Below, one piece after another: positions 47,701 to 57,234 of a DNA stretch of 64,000 nt. The stretch covers positions 310,001 to 374,000 of the forward strand of contig CM046304.1 of assembly GCA_025267735.1 (NCBI GenBank), given 5' to 3'. Position 1 is the first letter of the stretch. The number at the start of each line of letters is the position of its first letter. The notes beneath the pieces are model-generated. The model ran no database searches. It saw nothing but the letters and a program-made list of their open reading frames with translations, and had not been told where the DNA came from. Origin of the DNA: Mactra quadrangularis (lineage: Eukaryota > Mollusca > Bivalvia > Venerida > Mactridae). The translations under genes and the position numbers were made by a program.

Positions 47701-50700
47701 CACCTAAATTAATTAACTTAAGAGGTTAACTAGTTGCCGTAACTAGTTAACCTCTAAATTAAATAGTTAGTTATGTGGTTATCTGATGGCAGAAATATGC
47801 CACCATACTATCCTGTATGAATGCAAGTTAAATATTACCTCCAATATCTCGTAACCTTGATAGCGGTGCTGCCGCAATGCGCCGCCCTTGTCCAAGAAAT
47901 CGCTGCGCACCTAGTAGAGTGAAAATACAGTGTATTATACATGCAGTAAAAACAAGATTTTGTTACAAGGGAACAGCAAACCTGCTTCAGTTAAACGTTA
48001 AGTTAAAGATATAGACGATATTCGTCAACTTAAAGAAATCAAATGCTTTACAAAAAAAGTTATTTACGATTAATTGTGGCAAATTGACATTGAAAAGTAA
48101 GGGTAAAATTCAAGTAGTCCAACTAATTGGACCTACCTATTTGAAGAGTATACAAGGGGAAATAACTGACTAAAGTCCCTCATTGCATACAAGACGGAAT
48201 CAAAGTGAATAAAATTTCAAAATCTTTTAAATACTCGTTACCACAGACAGACATGGTGAAGATAGTCCAGTCACGAGATTTTTTTCTATGAATATGTATA
48301 TGCTCTTTACTGACAATGAGTTTTAGGAGGGAACAGTGTCCAAGATAAAATTGTTTCAATATCTGAATTTAAACAAAAAATATGGTGACAGTTATGTAAT
48401 GATATATTTTACCTGGAATAAGTTGTAGTCTGGGTCGGTTACCATTTTCTCCAGGAATTATAAACCCTGTAGAGAGTACATCACATATATTACATTAGAA
48501 TACAATAAATTTTTATTTAACTGTCAGTGGCCCATACTTTAAACCCCACTGATTTAAATACTCAATATTTGTTCACTAGTTCTCATACATACATGTAGAT
48601 AACAATATGTATCAATTATGAGCACAGAAGTACTGTAGTGAGTATTTAAATCAGCAAGATTATCGTATATACCAATGACAGTTGAATAAAATTTAATACA
48701 TGTAATATTATTAAGTGAAAATGTGCATGCTACAGATGACCCAAAATATGGCCTAGGTTAGCTAAAGTAATGTTTTACTACAGTATAAAAGTCTGGCAAT
48801 AATACAAGCATTAAATATTGAATAGTTACTTAACGCAATTGTTAACGACACCGGACGACACCCCCCCCCAACCGCAAGCCCGGGTTTCGCCAAACTATAA
48901 GCAGATATTTTCATTAAAAATCCGGCAAAAACTGTTAGAAACAATTAAATTCAATTTATCCATACATTAACGATGCAAGTAATTGGAATCCAGTATACTC
49001 AAGTCCACTAAATATACAAAAGGTTCAGTACAAATAATACTTGTACATTTACAACAACTTACCTAATAATCTCGGTGAACCTACAAAATTAAAATGTAAA
49101 AACTAGAATGAATTATATCATAAATTATACAATGCATCTGCATTCTGCAATAATGCTTTCAGCTTGTAAAACAAGAATATTTTCGAAAACATCAAGTTTT
49201 TTTAAATATTTAATGAAAGTATTAATTACTTATCACAAGCATCTGTACTATTGTTTTTGTCTAATAAATGTTTATTTTTGTGCTGTTGTGACAATTATAA
49301 TACATGTATATGTGAAGAAATTATCTTAATTCTGTTATAATATCAACACAGTGTAGTGTTTTTGCCATTTTTTGCAAGCATAGTACTATGAATTTTTTTA
49401 TAAATATATTTTAATGAATACTCTGAGCAAATTCAGTGTACTTATGAACAAAATATGAATTATAAGCTGGTTATAATATCATAGGGCACAAACGACATAT
49501 TATAATACAGCAACAAATGTAACCTGACCTGTATACGATCGTACACGTGTTTATACCAGCCTATGTGACAATAAATCAATTTTGTAAAAATGGCATGCTA
49601 TTGTACATTCAATTTTGGACACATTCGTTAATGGAGAAACACGTAAGTCCGCAATATTGTGTCACTGTTTCAAAATATTTATTCATATGAAAACAGTATT
49701 TCTTGTTCAATGTGTGTATTTTGCCGAAAGCTTCCGAAAAAACGCGATTTACAGCCGAAGACAAAAATAGAAAACAAATACCGAGTTAAATATATTCTTG
49801 CATAAAGGACAAGCTCAGGTTAATTCTGTCGGGCTATACATTGCATTTATTACAGGTGCATTGTATGTAAATACAAACACAATATTATATGACAAGGGCA
49901 ATATTATATCAATATATGAACTATATACATGTATGTAATATAATAATGAATAAATAATTATGAATAATAAGGTATATCTATATATATTATGACCGTCTGA
50001 TAGCTGTAACCTGACAGACTTAAAATATTGCTCACAAACACCGAAAGGGAAGCATGACTCACTTGTTGACCAACAGACGTATAATAATTATCAAGTAAAA
50101 GGGCCTCATTGTATATAACTGTGCGAAAAAACAGTATACAGTAATTATATTGAGTACAAATATTACAATACATACAGTCTACATATAAGATGCTGTGAAA
50201 AATAAATCACGTATGTATTTTACGATCTCATCAGTGATAAAACTGTCGACATTCTTCATGATAAGCTGTCAGAATTGACACATGTATAAGTAAATTATAC
50301 AGTAATATATGTGAGATGTATGTTGTATTCAATATGTTAGTTTAGTTATACTGTTCAGTTAGTTATTGTTACAGTATTCAACTTGCTTTTTTACATAGTT
50401 GGTAACAAACTCGTCACAGCGATTACGTCACGCGTTGCTACTTTAATAATTGATTTAATAAAGGGAAATAACTGCTGCGGGGAGTTTGAGTTGGTAACTG
50501 TATCCAAAATTAACATTTACTAAATATGTGTGTAAAGTCAGCAGTAACTTCTGTAGTAAATTTTACTGCTAAAATGTTTGGCAGTACAGCAGTAAACCCT
50601 TGAAATTTCAGCTGAGATCACTGCTGTACTGCTGACTTCACAAACGTTCGCCAAATCCAATCAACCCAATTTCTGTTGAACTACCAAAGTTTTTTTTCAA

Positions 50701-53700
50701 TGCAGGCATAGCTGGCTATTGAAAATCAAGACGTCTACGTGTATTTAAATAAATATATTTATGCTTGTTAATATTGTCGTATTTTCGTTTCTTCGCCGCG
50801 AAGATTAGAAAAATACGAAAAAACGAAGACACAACAAATTCACAGTTTGTAGTATCTTCGCATTTTCTTTTTTTCTAATCTTTGCAACAATACGAAAGAT
50901 AAAATGCGAATATACGACAATATGTTAGTAAAGGAAAGTACTACTCAATATTCTTTTTTGGATTTGTTTAAGAAATTATTTAAATTAGGACTACATAGTA
51001 GAAAATATTCTTATACACTAAAGGAAGTCACTTATTAGTAACCTTTCGGAACTCCTCGGCCATTTAATGAATGGTCAATTAAGGTGTTCCAAATGATTTC
51101 TAAACGTAACTTTCCCTATACGGAAATACATTGTGGGAGTACATGTATAGGAAGTAAATAACACTGAAAAGCTAAATGAAGCATCTGTTCTAACTTAGAC
51201 AAACACTTTATTATAAATTAATTATATTCAGTTTACATTGACAATAAGGATGTGTTCTGAACTATGATAGTTTGTGTAAATTAGGTTAATATGTCATGAT
51301 CTTTAATATATGATGTCAATTGTTTAGGCTGTTTAAAAACTGTATCCTTAAATTTATGTTACTGTCAAAAAGTTAACAAAATTTGATGAGTGCTGCCCTT
51401 GTCGAATCCTAATTCAATGTATGGCTTTAAATTATTGCTGAAAAGCGGAAATGAGTACGTGCTTCTCATGCAATAATCCTACGTGGTCAGTTTTGGTGAA
51501 AATCATAAGTGTGTTGATATGCACAATCAAAAATCAAGAAATGACTCGAATGTCGCTTCAAAAACAAGAATTTGCCATAGGTCTTTTGCAAGGCGGTGCG
51601 TCACTTGCAAAATAAGATTTCCAATTTGCTATTTTCTGTTAAATCAAGGCAATTAGAAATCGTCCCATATCCACGCATGCACGACAAAACTTGTTTTGCA
51701 TCAATAAAGTAGCATGCTAACCATACAATCAAAGGTCAGTATGGTCCTATACACATTTTCATCAACGATCGGACATAAATGTTGAAAAAAAAATTTCCTA
51801 CAATATGGAAATCGGTGTACTTAGAAGTTTAGTTAAGTACTAGATGGGAGCCCGTGCAAGCACGGGCTTTAGGTAATGACAGTTCTTGAAACTGTTCCTC
51901 GAAACAGGCATGGTTATTGATTTAATAAAGGGAAATAACCGCTGCGGGGAGTTTGGTCTATTTTTAGACACAAAAAACCCAATATTTTTGTTGATTTTTG
52001 GCAGTTTTTGCAAATATCAAGAGGCTTTGTCAAAAATGAATTGTCAACTTGATATGCCGGTATATAGGTGCTCCAGTGACAAACAAAAGATTTATTCAAA
52101 GCTGCGCAGTTTCTTCCACAAAACAGGAAACTGGCAAATTTAATAATATAGATATGATATAAAGGAGTGAAATAAAACATCATATTACCTGTTTCATTTC
52201 CATTTGACATATCTGAAAAAAATACAAAAATTCTTGACTTAACAATATGTATAAACATAGTACGTGTGGTAAAGTTCCTCAATAAAGGCCATCGGTCTTG
52301 GTTTTTCTAGTATATGAATTTTGACAATCTTAATTTAAGTCCTGAATATTTAATTTGGGAAGTAACCCTAAGTATTCAAACTTGAACAATTTCAGTAACA
52401 AGACTATTGATTTGGGTTTTTTGTTTGTTTTTGTTGGGTTTAACACCGTAGCAACACATTATATAGGTCATATAACGATGGTCAGTCAACCTACTCACTC
52501 CTCCTGGAGAGGCCAAATCTCTGGATTTAGCTGTTAACCAACTACTAAGCGCATACTTTCGTCAGTGACTGACAACTGCCCGACATAATTAAAAATCAAT
52601 GGTAGGAGGGAGAATGGCCGTAGAAATAATTTCATAACCAAGCTCCACGAAAGTATGACACGCCCTGGAATCAAACCCACGACCCCTCGATCAGTAGACT
52701 TGTGTGCAACCAACTGAGCTAGCCAGGCGGCTCCATTGATTTGATAGTCCTAAACGTGAAACTTTATTATACATATCATTTTAGACTCACAATTCATTTA
52801 ATTGGTCTACATGTGTATCAATGCTTTAATTTCACGATTTAGTTTTTTGAAAACAGATATAATATTTAAATGAACGACATTAGTGACACCAAAGTCTGGA
52901 ATGAATATAATGATGGCGAGGCATCTAACAATCAAACAATTTACTAAATGTAAAACACGATAATATAGCTGGTCAATGAATCTTAATTACAGTTTAGAAT
53001 AATTTTAAATACATTATCATATTGATAGGTCAGCGCGAAGCTAGTCTACGTCTTTCTTCATTTTCAAACAGTTAGACTTGTGATGCACCGATGGCTCGAA
53101 ATAATGAAATAATGAACATAATATAACTTGTGGATACATTATATGAAAGTTGAGTATCGTCATGAACATAACTAAATATAGAAATACGCATAAATAGATC
53201 AGAAATGCCATTCTAATAAAATACAGAACAGTAAAAAAATAAGATAATGATATGCACATATGTCTGTGCTAGTAAGTTTGAAGATTATAGCTAAGTTTTG
53301 GTGAAAAACCAAAGTGTTCGAAATGTTTCACAATGAAAGTCATGACAACTAATAAAGTTATAAAGTTAAAGTTAAAGCAAGGTTTTTTGAAGTCTACTTC
53401 TAGTATCACTATTCAGTTGACTCTTGACATTATCTTCCCCGATCATCAAGTCACACACCAACTGTAAACATACAGCGCAGATTGCAGTCACAATATACAG
53501 TGCATGACCCTAACAGGTACCCATTTACACTGGGGTGGAGTGAGGTAATGACAGGTAAATTTATAGCTCAATGAAATTAGCAGTGCCCTAGTAGGATTCG
53601 AACCCAGGACCTCTCGATCCCTAAGCGCGCGCCCCACCACTGGACTACTGCTCCTTATACTGCTGAACATTGAGTTGCACATGTACATACGTACATACAT

Positions 53701-56700
53701 TGCATATTGCACTCAAAGAATTTCAATAATGAACATAAAATAAAATTTGAAATTTAATATCAGTGATAAATAGAACAATATTTGTGATTGAAAACATGTA
53801 TGGTTAAAGTTGATTATTTTCATAACCGCACTTTCTTATTAATATTCTATTTAACGATACGCCACAATAATTATCTTGTTGTTAAACTTCGCATGAATTT
53901 TCATATTTGATTCCACAATGACAAATAGCTTTGTTAATCATAGTGAATGTGATAGGCGGATCCAGCGGGTGGGTTTAGAGGGGTCCAGACCCCCCCCCTG
54001 AATTTTCAAAAATGTACCCGTCCATGAATATATTTTTAAATGTAAGCCATTTTTAACTAGCAAGAAGCCATTTTCTCAGGCTCGCTTGGCCCTGTGTGTT
54101 TATCATAGATCTAATGCTTACGTAGTTTGTATTATGAATATGTTGCAAACATTGTATAATGTGGTTGTGGTTCGAATGTTTGGACCCCCCCCCCCCTAGA
54201 AAAAGTTTGGACCCCCCCCCCCCCCCGAAAAAATCCTGGATCCGCCCCTGACTGTATATGTACTATGCTCGCTGAATGCATCAATATATAGTTCGTGCAA
54301 ATTGACTCTTGACAGATCATTGCAATCTCTCATTCTCAGGAGCGTTCTGTAGAGCAGTAAGATGGCCAAGCTACAACTCTGGACATTGGTCAATGAAGAC
54401 ATGTGCATTGAAATAAAAATTCATAAAAGAGAAATTAAGATTTACTTACGATTTGAGGATACTGCGACTGAAAGAAAAGAATAAAATAATTAATTAGAGC
54501 AACTTATGTATTAATAGGGATTTAATTACTCCATGCTCAAAACTAAATTTTGTTCCCAAGTTGTTTCTCTTTTAAGAGCAGATTTTTTTTTCAATGTAGA
54601 ACATGATCTAAGTGTTAATGAACAATGGTTTCCAGTTCACAATTTTCAATTCCTTGTCCCGTTAAGGACCTTATCTTTCTTCGAAAGACATTCCTTGAGA
54701 ACAAAACTGGGATTCGATACACTGTGAATTTGTGAAGAACATGTAATGCTAAAGTATAGAGTTTTAAGTACGTGTACATGTAATGTGATTTGCGCTAAAC
54801 CAGATTGATAGAACCACTGATTTATCTTCCAAAACAAATTTAACTCTATGAATCTAAAATTGTTTCCGACGCCACGGTGCTGTTCAATGAGCCTATATGC
54901 TCTCATTAAAGTATAGCATCAACGCTCTTTTTAATGACTCTAAGTTCATATGCAATGACTCTACACTTCAATTCAATAATTGAAAGCTTTTGATTAGAGA
55001 TTATACGCTCTTATTTTAAACGGTTCTACACACGAATTCAATGATTCCACGCTCTTATTAAACGGTTCCACACCAGTATGATTCTACGCTCTTGTTATAA
55101 AACGATAATACGCTCTTATGTAATGATTTTCGCTCTTATTTAATGAGTCTACGCTCTTTTACAAGTTTTACTTGTTCTATGCCCTTTTTTAATGATAATG
55201 ATAATTATGCTCTTATTCGATATTTCTACGCTCTGATTCAATAATTATACACATTCTACGCTCTTATTTAAAAATTATATGCTGTTATTCATCGGGTATA
55301 CGCTCTTATAAAAAGATTTTATGCTCTTATTAATTTAATAGGTATACACTCTTATTAAATGACTATGATACTTTTAATGATTCTATGCTCTTATTAAATG
55401 ATTTTTCACTCCTTTTTAATGATTCTGTGCGCTCTTGTTCAACAACTCTACGTTCCTATTTAGTGGTTCTTAGGTTTATTGGATGATTTTACGCTCTTAT
55501 CAATTGATTCTACGATTGTATTCAATGACCCTACCCTCTTTTTAAATGATTCTACCTTCTAATTTTACATTCTAATTCAATGGTTCTACATTCGTACTCA
55601 ATCACTCTACATTCATATAAAATGATTTTACACTCGCATTCGATACTTTTACGCTCTTATTCAATGATTATATTTTCTTAATCAATGGTTTTACATGCGT
55701 ACTCAATGATTCTACAATCCTATAAAATGATTCTACACTCATATTAAATTATTCAACGCTCTTACTTAACAATGCTTTACTCTTATTTAATATTCATAAA
55801 ACTCTCACTCAGTTGTTATACACTCTTATTAAATAATTATATATCCTTATTCAATGATTATACATGTACAGTAAAGTTCCGCTATTAAGACCAGCAAAAT
55901 CGGTGGTCTTAATAGCGGACCGGTCTCATCATAGAGACCCCTTTGTTCACAAATTAAGCATTTGGGTCTTAATAATTGTCAAAAATTGCATGATTTTGAA
56001 ATAACTCTTAATAGCGAAACTTTACTGTATATTCTTATTCAATGGTTTTACAGTCTTATTCAATAATTTTATACTCTTATTTAATAATTCTACACTCATA
56101 TTCAATGATAATAACAATTTTATTCAAGTTGGTAACAATGACATGAAACCTGGCATATATATAAATCACAGTATGTAAGATGCCATATACCATCCACATC
56201 TATATCGGGGATGACACAAAAAGAGATAAATATGTTGTGTTCTTATTAATTGTTCTTTTTTTCTTTTGATTCTAAGGTCGTTTTCAATGGTTCTACATAT
56301 TGAAATATATCATCATGAACTTTTCGAAACAATATGTATACATACCTAAAGTTGAAAATAATATTCCCACAGCAAGAGATGCTTTCATCCAAAATGAAGA
56401 CATTTTTAATTGCTTAAAAAAGTACGTTTGTAACTGTTTATTTGTCCGAAAAAAAAACTTTCTTTTATATAAAAATATTCACTAAAAATTTATATCATAT
56501 CACAACGAAAACACACAACGGACCGTCTGTCAGTCTTCCATCAACATCCTCTTTACAACTGGGGAAATACACAACCAATCACTTCTCCGAAACCTGCGTG
56601 CTGATCACTCCGTCATCAACTAGAAGAAAGCCAGCGTCTCTTTGTACATTTCATTGGTGCCCAGCAAGATCTGTCGGCGCTTAGATTGACTTATACTGTA

Positions 56701-56922
56701 TGACGTGAGTACAAGTGATCGGATTAGATGACAGCTCCGGTCATAAATGTCAGTTAACTAAACGATGGAGACAACTGCTTGTCAATTTATCACAATACAA
56801 TTGTCATTCCGATCAGTTGAAAGCGAACGATTACTTCACGATTTTCATAATACAATCATACCAATGAAGACATCCATCACCAGGAAATATACGAAGTTGT
56901 TTACCCCCATCTTATACATCAT
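34054..56922 (-). CDS. Unrecognised low-complexity, probably secreted Ser/Asn/Thr-rich protein, 17 exons
   Basis: Exons (minus): 56922-56862, 54467-54450, 52212-52189, 49080-49063, 48466-48413, 47910-47839, 45671-45540, 44294-44220, 43363-43097, 42554-42324, 41722-41013, 40307-40220, 39859-39785, 39103-38306, 37447-37337, 36432-36217, 35795-34054. The sum is 4692 bp, one open frame of 1563 aa. Every junction is phase 1 except 41013/40307 (phase 0). Exon 1 encodes a hydrophobic leader (NNFVYFLVMDVFI) continued by VAVSSN: a likely signal peptide. Then come Gly/Arg-rich modules with RR pairs, polyserine, Asn/Ser repeats, a Cys-rich exon (CSCSCSDYG), mucin-like Ser/Thr, and a polyalanine end. No membrane helix is visible and no family is recognised. 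An extracellular matrix, shell or adhesive role is only a guess. Exon 1 and the microexons are the least certain parts. Confidence 0.6.
35095..35430 (-). repeat. Coding tandem repeat, ~30-33 bp unit (SPDVHxVPS)
   Basis: About eleven degenerate units with 'acatctggtgaagcaacact'-like sequence. They encode (A/S)(S/V)(P/S)DVH followed by (V/T)(V/A)(P/Q)S. Asp-Val-His is the constant core, so the region is histidine-rich at regular spacing. Confidence 0.75.
36217..37447 (-). CDS. Two non-repetitive exons with a Cys cluster and helical segment
   Basis: Exon 37447-37337 (111 bp) encodes EFLSSCLNSNVMFNEWSAYL... and ends KCSCSCSDYG, the only Cys-rich part of the large protein. Exon 36432-36217 (216 bp) encodes a helical-looking stretch (STAIRTIVEDVIKDMLKKTL) followed by LLGGSGKMTGLPDISAIA. 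Both are flanked by phase-1 GT/AG introns. They are part of the model 34054-56922. They are listed separately because they are the best handles for a family search. Confidence 0.65.
36433..37336. other. Intron, nothing recognised
   Basis: AT-rich intron between exons 16 and 15. Only short shadow ORFs. Confidence 0.35.
37448..38305. other. Intron, nothing recognised
   Basis: AT-rich intron between exons 15 and 14. No repeat family recognised. Confidence 0.35.
38306..39103 (-). CDS. Exon 14: Asn-rich with 16-residue FDNT repeats
   Basis: A 798-bp symmetric phase-1 exon. It has two REFSGVQPT repeats near the start, a Pro-rich link (INVNPTLPPVPTN), then five to six 16-residue units of the pattern GVGSRNxFDNTASxxS. 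An Asn/Ser/Gly-rich tail ends VPVPFG. It is part of the model 34054-56922. Both splice sites are clear ('atacttgcag' and 'G|gtaagt'). Confidence 0.75.
39600..39672 (+). pseudogene. tRNA-Thr-like relic
   Basis: The sequence 'gcccacttagctcagtcggt' then 'ccgacttgtaagcaag' resembles a tRNA with box A and an anticodon loop reading TGT (Thr). The acceptor stem does not pair (5' GCCCACT against 3' 'tcggtta'), the T-arm is mismatched, and no CCA-adjacent structure is seen. It is a tRNA pseudogene or a SINE head inside intron 13 of the large gene. Confidence 0.45.
40855..41008 (+). mobile_element. LINE-like 3' end, second copy
   Basis: The sequence 'gggaccacaatggaaataag' ... 'tacactatgccaaataaata' followed by 'ttattatttt' is related, inverted, to 8857-9025. 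It ends 5 bp before the donor side of exon 11 (41013). Confidence 0.5.
41013..41722 (-). CDS. Exon 11: ~20-residue repeats (MVDSTINIMP type)
   Basis: A 710-bp exon, the only one leaving in phase 0. Its first part is Ala/Val/Pro-rich (EVGIAAVPLVPAGTETM). Then there is an Asn run, then six or so ~20-residue units with the core (M)xDSTINIMP (VESNLNIMP, TDTTFNLMP, IDTNVNMMS). It is part of the model 34054-56922. Confidence 0.75.
41723..42323. other. Intron, nothing recognised
   Basis: Intron between exons 10 and 11. It has a short 'gaccgaccggccgac'-like palindromic patch near 42160 but no known repeat. Confidence 0.35.
42324..43363 (-). CDS. Exons 9 and 10: serine-rich exons with long polyserine
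   Basis: Exon 43363-43097 (267 bp) encodes LTPDVLRQIRTALRRQ, an Arg-rich segment, 13 Ser, one Ala, 8 Ser, then RDEIVAAVRRGR. Exon 42554-42324 (231 bp) encodes GARPSRVDSVLSG followed by two Ser clusters with Asn. Both are symmetric phase-1 exons of the 34054-56922 model. The plus-strand acidic ORFs here (Asp/Glu runs) are antisense shadows. Confidence 0.7.
42858..43016 (+). mobile_element. SINE family C, head truncated
   Basis: The sequence 'gtcgcggtaggtcatac', 'ctcgtggtagggtaagttag', 'tactggtgatagaaaaagtg' and 'gacctaaatatgtgttgaat' matches the full copy inverted at 62154-62378. The tRNA head is missing. Confidence 0.65.
43197..43265. repeat. (GAT)n trinucleotide repeat encoding polyserine
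   Basis: An imperfect 'gatgatgatgacgacgatga' run of about 65 bp. On the coding (minus) strand it is TCA/TCG serine codons. The codon mixture suggests selection for serine as well as slippage. Confidence 0.75.
43435..43793 (-). mobile_element. ~360-bp MITE (TTTAGTCAGTTATTTCCC termini), copy 1
   Basis: Inverted relative of 61018-61380. It contains 'ttgtcagttacctctccctg', 'gttatccttacataggaa' (here reversed), 'acctacctatttgaagagta' and 'gggaaataactgactgaaat'. The termini are inverted repeats of each other. Confidence 0.7.
44220..45671 (-). CDS. Exons 7 and 8: Asn/Arg/Gly-rich modules
   Basis: Exon 45671-45540 (132 bp) encodes VENLPANERGG... and NLPFNPRSVVDAVRRAAPG. Exon 44294-44220 (75 bp) encodes DISNNNNNRQGNVMLVRPSN. 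Both are symmetric phase 1 with good splice sites. The helix-like VVDAVRR recalls EIVAAVRR in exon 9. The intron between them contains no recognised feature. Confidence 0.65.
44295..45539. other. Intron, nothing recognised
   Basis: AT-rich intron between exons 7 and 8. No repeat or RNA recognised. Confidence 0.35.
45672..47428. other. Intron, nothing recognised
   Basis: AT-rich sequence of the intron between exons 6 and 7, upstream of the palindromic element at 47429. Only short shadow ORFs. Confidence 0.35.
47429..47805. mobile_element. 377-bp MITE built of nested palindromes, TA-flanked
   Basis: The left arm 'tggtggcatatttctgccac' is matched by the right arm 'gatggcagaaatatgccacc', with pairing for about 50 bp. 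TA flanks both ends. The core consists of at least five tandem palindromes of the type 'taactagttacggtaacta'. There is no ORF. It lies just before exon 6 of the large gene. Confidence 0.85.
47839..49080 (-). CDS. Exons 4 to 6: small exons encoding Arg/Gly/Leu-rich peptide
   Basis: Exons 49080-49063 (18 bp, SPRLL), 48466-48413 (54 bp, FIIPGENGNRPRLQLIP) and 47910-47839 (72 bp, AQRFLGQGRRIAAAPLSRLR). Each is a multiple of three and lies between phase-1 introns, so any of them can be skipped without breaking the frame. The 18-bp exon is inferred only from splice sites and phase. Confidence 0.55.
48045..48180 (-). mobile_element. MITE (TTTAGTCAGTTATTTCCC), copy 2, one end only
   Basis: Only one end of the 61018-61380 element is present, inverted: 'caaattgacattgaaaagta', 'cctacctatttgaagagtat', 'ggggaaataactgactaaag'. 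Confidence 0.65.
48512..48695. mobile_element. MITE with CTGATTTAAATA termini
   Basis: The left arm 'ttatttaactgtcagtgg' plus 'cccactgatttaaatactca' pairs with the right arm 'gagtatttaaatcagcaaga' plus 'aatgacagttgaataaa'. It is a longer relative of 22926-23060. Confidence 0.7.
48815..48960 (+). repeat. Dispersed repeat Q, partial copy
   Basis: It contains 'cgcaattgttaacgacaccg', 'gggtttcgccaaactataag' and 'aactgttagaaacaattaaa', matching 58490-58780. Confidence 0.6.
49081..50447. other. Intron, nothing recognised
   Basis: AT-rich sequence in the intron between exons 3 and 4. Only short ORFs. Confidence 0.35.
50528..50645. repeat. Foldback element 'aagtcagcagta'
   Basis: The left end 'tgtaaagtcagcagtaac' pairs with the right end 'gtactgctgacttcaca', with further CAGTA/TACTG pairing inside. 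Just upstream, 50448-50494 shares 'attgatttaataaagggaaa' and 'ctgcggggagtttg' with the Helitron at 51840-52152. Confidence 0.55.
50768..50932. mobile_element. Foldback/MITE with 'ttaatattgtcgta' ends
   Basis: The left end 'ttaatattgtcgtattttcg' and right end 'cgaatatacgacaatatg' are inverted. The interior is full of 'ttttcgt' and 'acgaaaa' motifs, making one long hairpin. Confidence 0.6.
51840..52152 (-). mobile_element. Non-autonomous Helitron, 313 bp
   Basis: Read on the minus strand, it starts with TC ('tctatattattaaatttgcc'), preceded by A. It ends with a near-perfect hairpin ('agcccgtgc' TT 'gcacgggct'), then six bases later CTAG followed by T. TC at the 5' end, a hairpin shortly before CTRR, and insertion between A and T are the standard Helitron hallmarks. 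No Rep/helicase ORF is present. It lies 37 bp from the 24-bp exon 3 of the large gene. Confidence 0.85.
52189..54467 (-). CDS. Microexons 2 and 3 of the large secreted-protein gene
   Basis: Exon 54467-54450 (18 bp, 'tcgcagtatcctcaaatc') and exon 52212-52189 (24 bp, encoding MSNGNET) each have a pyrimidine tract plus CAG before them and GTAAGT or GTAATA after. Both are multiples of three and fit phase 1 on both sides. Evidence is splice-site strength and phase only. Transcript reads would decide. Confidence 0.5.
52415..52734 (-). mobile_element. Full-length SINE (family A) with 9-bp TSD
   Basis: Inverted copy with the tail 'tgttgggtttaacaccgtag', body 'gcatactttcgtcagtgact', and head ending 'ccaactgagctagccaggcg'. 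'attgatttg' occurs at 52406-52414 and 52735-52743 as a target-site duplication. Confidence 0.85.
52744..53514. other. Intron, nothing recognised
   Basis: AT-rich intron sequence between exons 2 and 3. Confidence 0.35.
53515..53660 (-). mobile_element. tRNA-derived SINE-like segment (family D)
   Basis: On the minus strand: 'gagcagtagtccagtggtgg', 'ggatcgagaggtcctgggtt' and 'cgaatcctactagggcactg'. These give box-A-like and box-B-like blocks related to the tandem units at 21045-21245. Confidence 0.6.
53955..54250 (+). mobile_element. G/C-run MITE-like element (GGCGGATCC family), copy 3
   Basis: The left end 'ggcggatccagcgggtgg' and right end 'atcctggatccgcccctg' are inverted repeats. Two C runs near the right end flank 'tagaaaaagtttgg'. 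It is the clearest full-length copy of the three in this window. Confidence 0.75.
54918..56110. repeat. ~1.2-kb degenerate minisatellite, ~22-24 bp units
   Basis: Units of the type 'tacgctcttattcaatgatt' are repeated some 45 to 50 times with heavy divergence. A 159-bp MITE (55869-56027) interrupts them. The array lies in intron 1 of the large gene model. Confidence 0.75.
55869..56027. mobile_element. 159-bp mariner/pogo-like MITE
   Basis: The left end 'cagtaaagttccgctattaa' and right end 'ttaatagcgaaactttactg' are inverted, with TA on both sides (55867-55868, 56028-56029). The CAGT start and TA target fit the Tc1/mariner/pogo group. There is no ORF. Confidence 0.8.
56111..56861. other. Intron 1, 5' part
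   Basis: 56130-56240 weakly resembles the LINE-like 3' end at 8857. The rest has no recognised feature; the short ORFs here are not supported. Confidence 0.35.
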
Positions 56923-57000
56923 TTAATTGTTATTTTACGGGTACGTTTTATTACTAGCCGTCGTTGTTATTTTGTTAATTGTACTTGCATAATTACATTA

Positions 57001-57006
57001 TTTATA
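57001..57006 (-). promoter_or_regulatory. Candidate TATA box of the large secreted-protein gene
   Basis: On the minus strand the sequence reads 'actataaataatg', with TATAAA at 57006-57001. It lies about 80 bp upstream of the proposed start codon at 56922, leaving room for a start site near 56975 and a ~50-nt leader. It is a single motif in AT-rich DNA, so only suggestive. Confidence 0.35.
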
Positions 57007-57234
57007 GTTATTTATGTAATAATTATTTCTAAAACCAAACCAGTCGCTTCAGATGCACAGACAACATAGCAATTTTAAATATTGTTGACGCTACACTTAT
57101 CTTTATCTTCTAGTATACGGTCAGGACACTGAAGTAGTTTCTGACTGTAATCTTGGTTATAATATGGTAGAAGACGTTTGCGCTTAATGCGTTCGACCAG
57201 CATATTGTCACCAAAGCTTGTCTCTAATACCATA

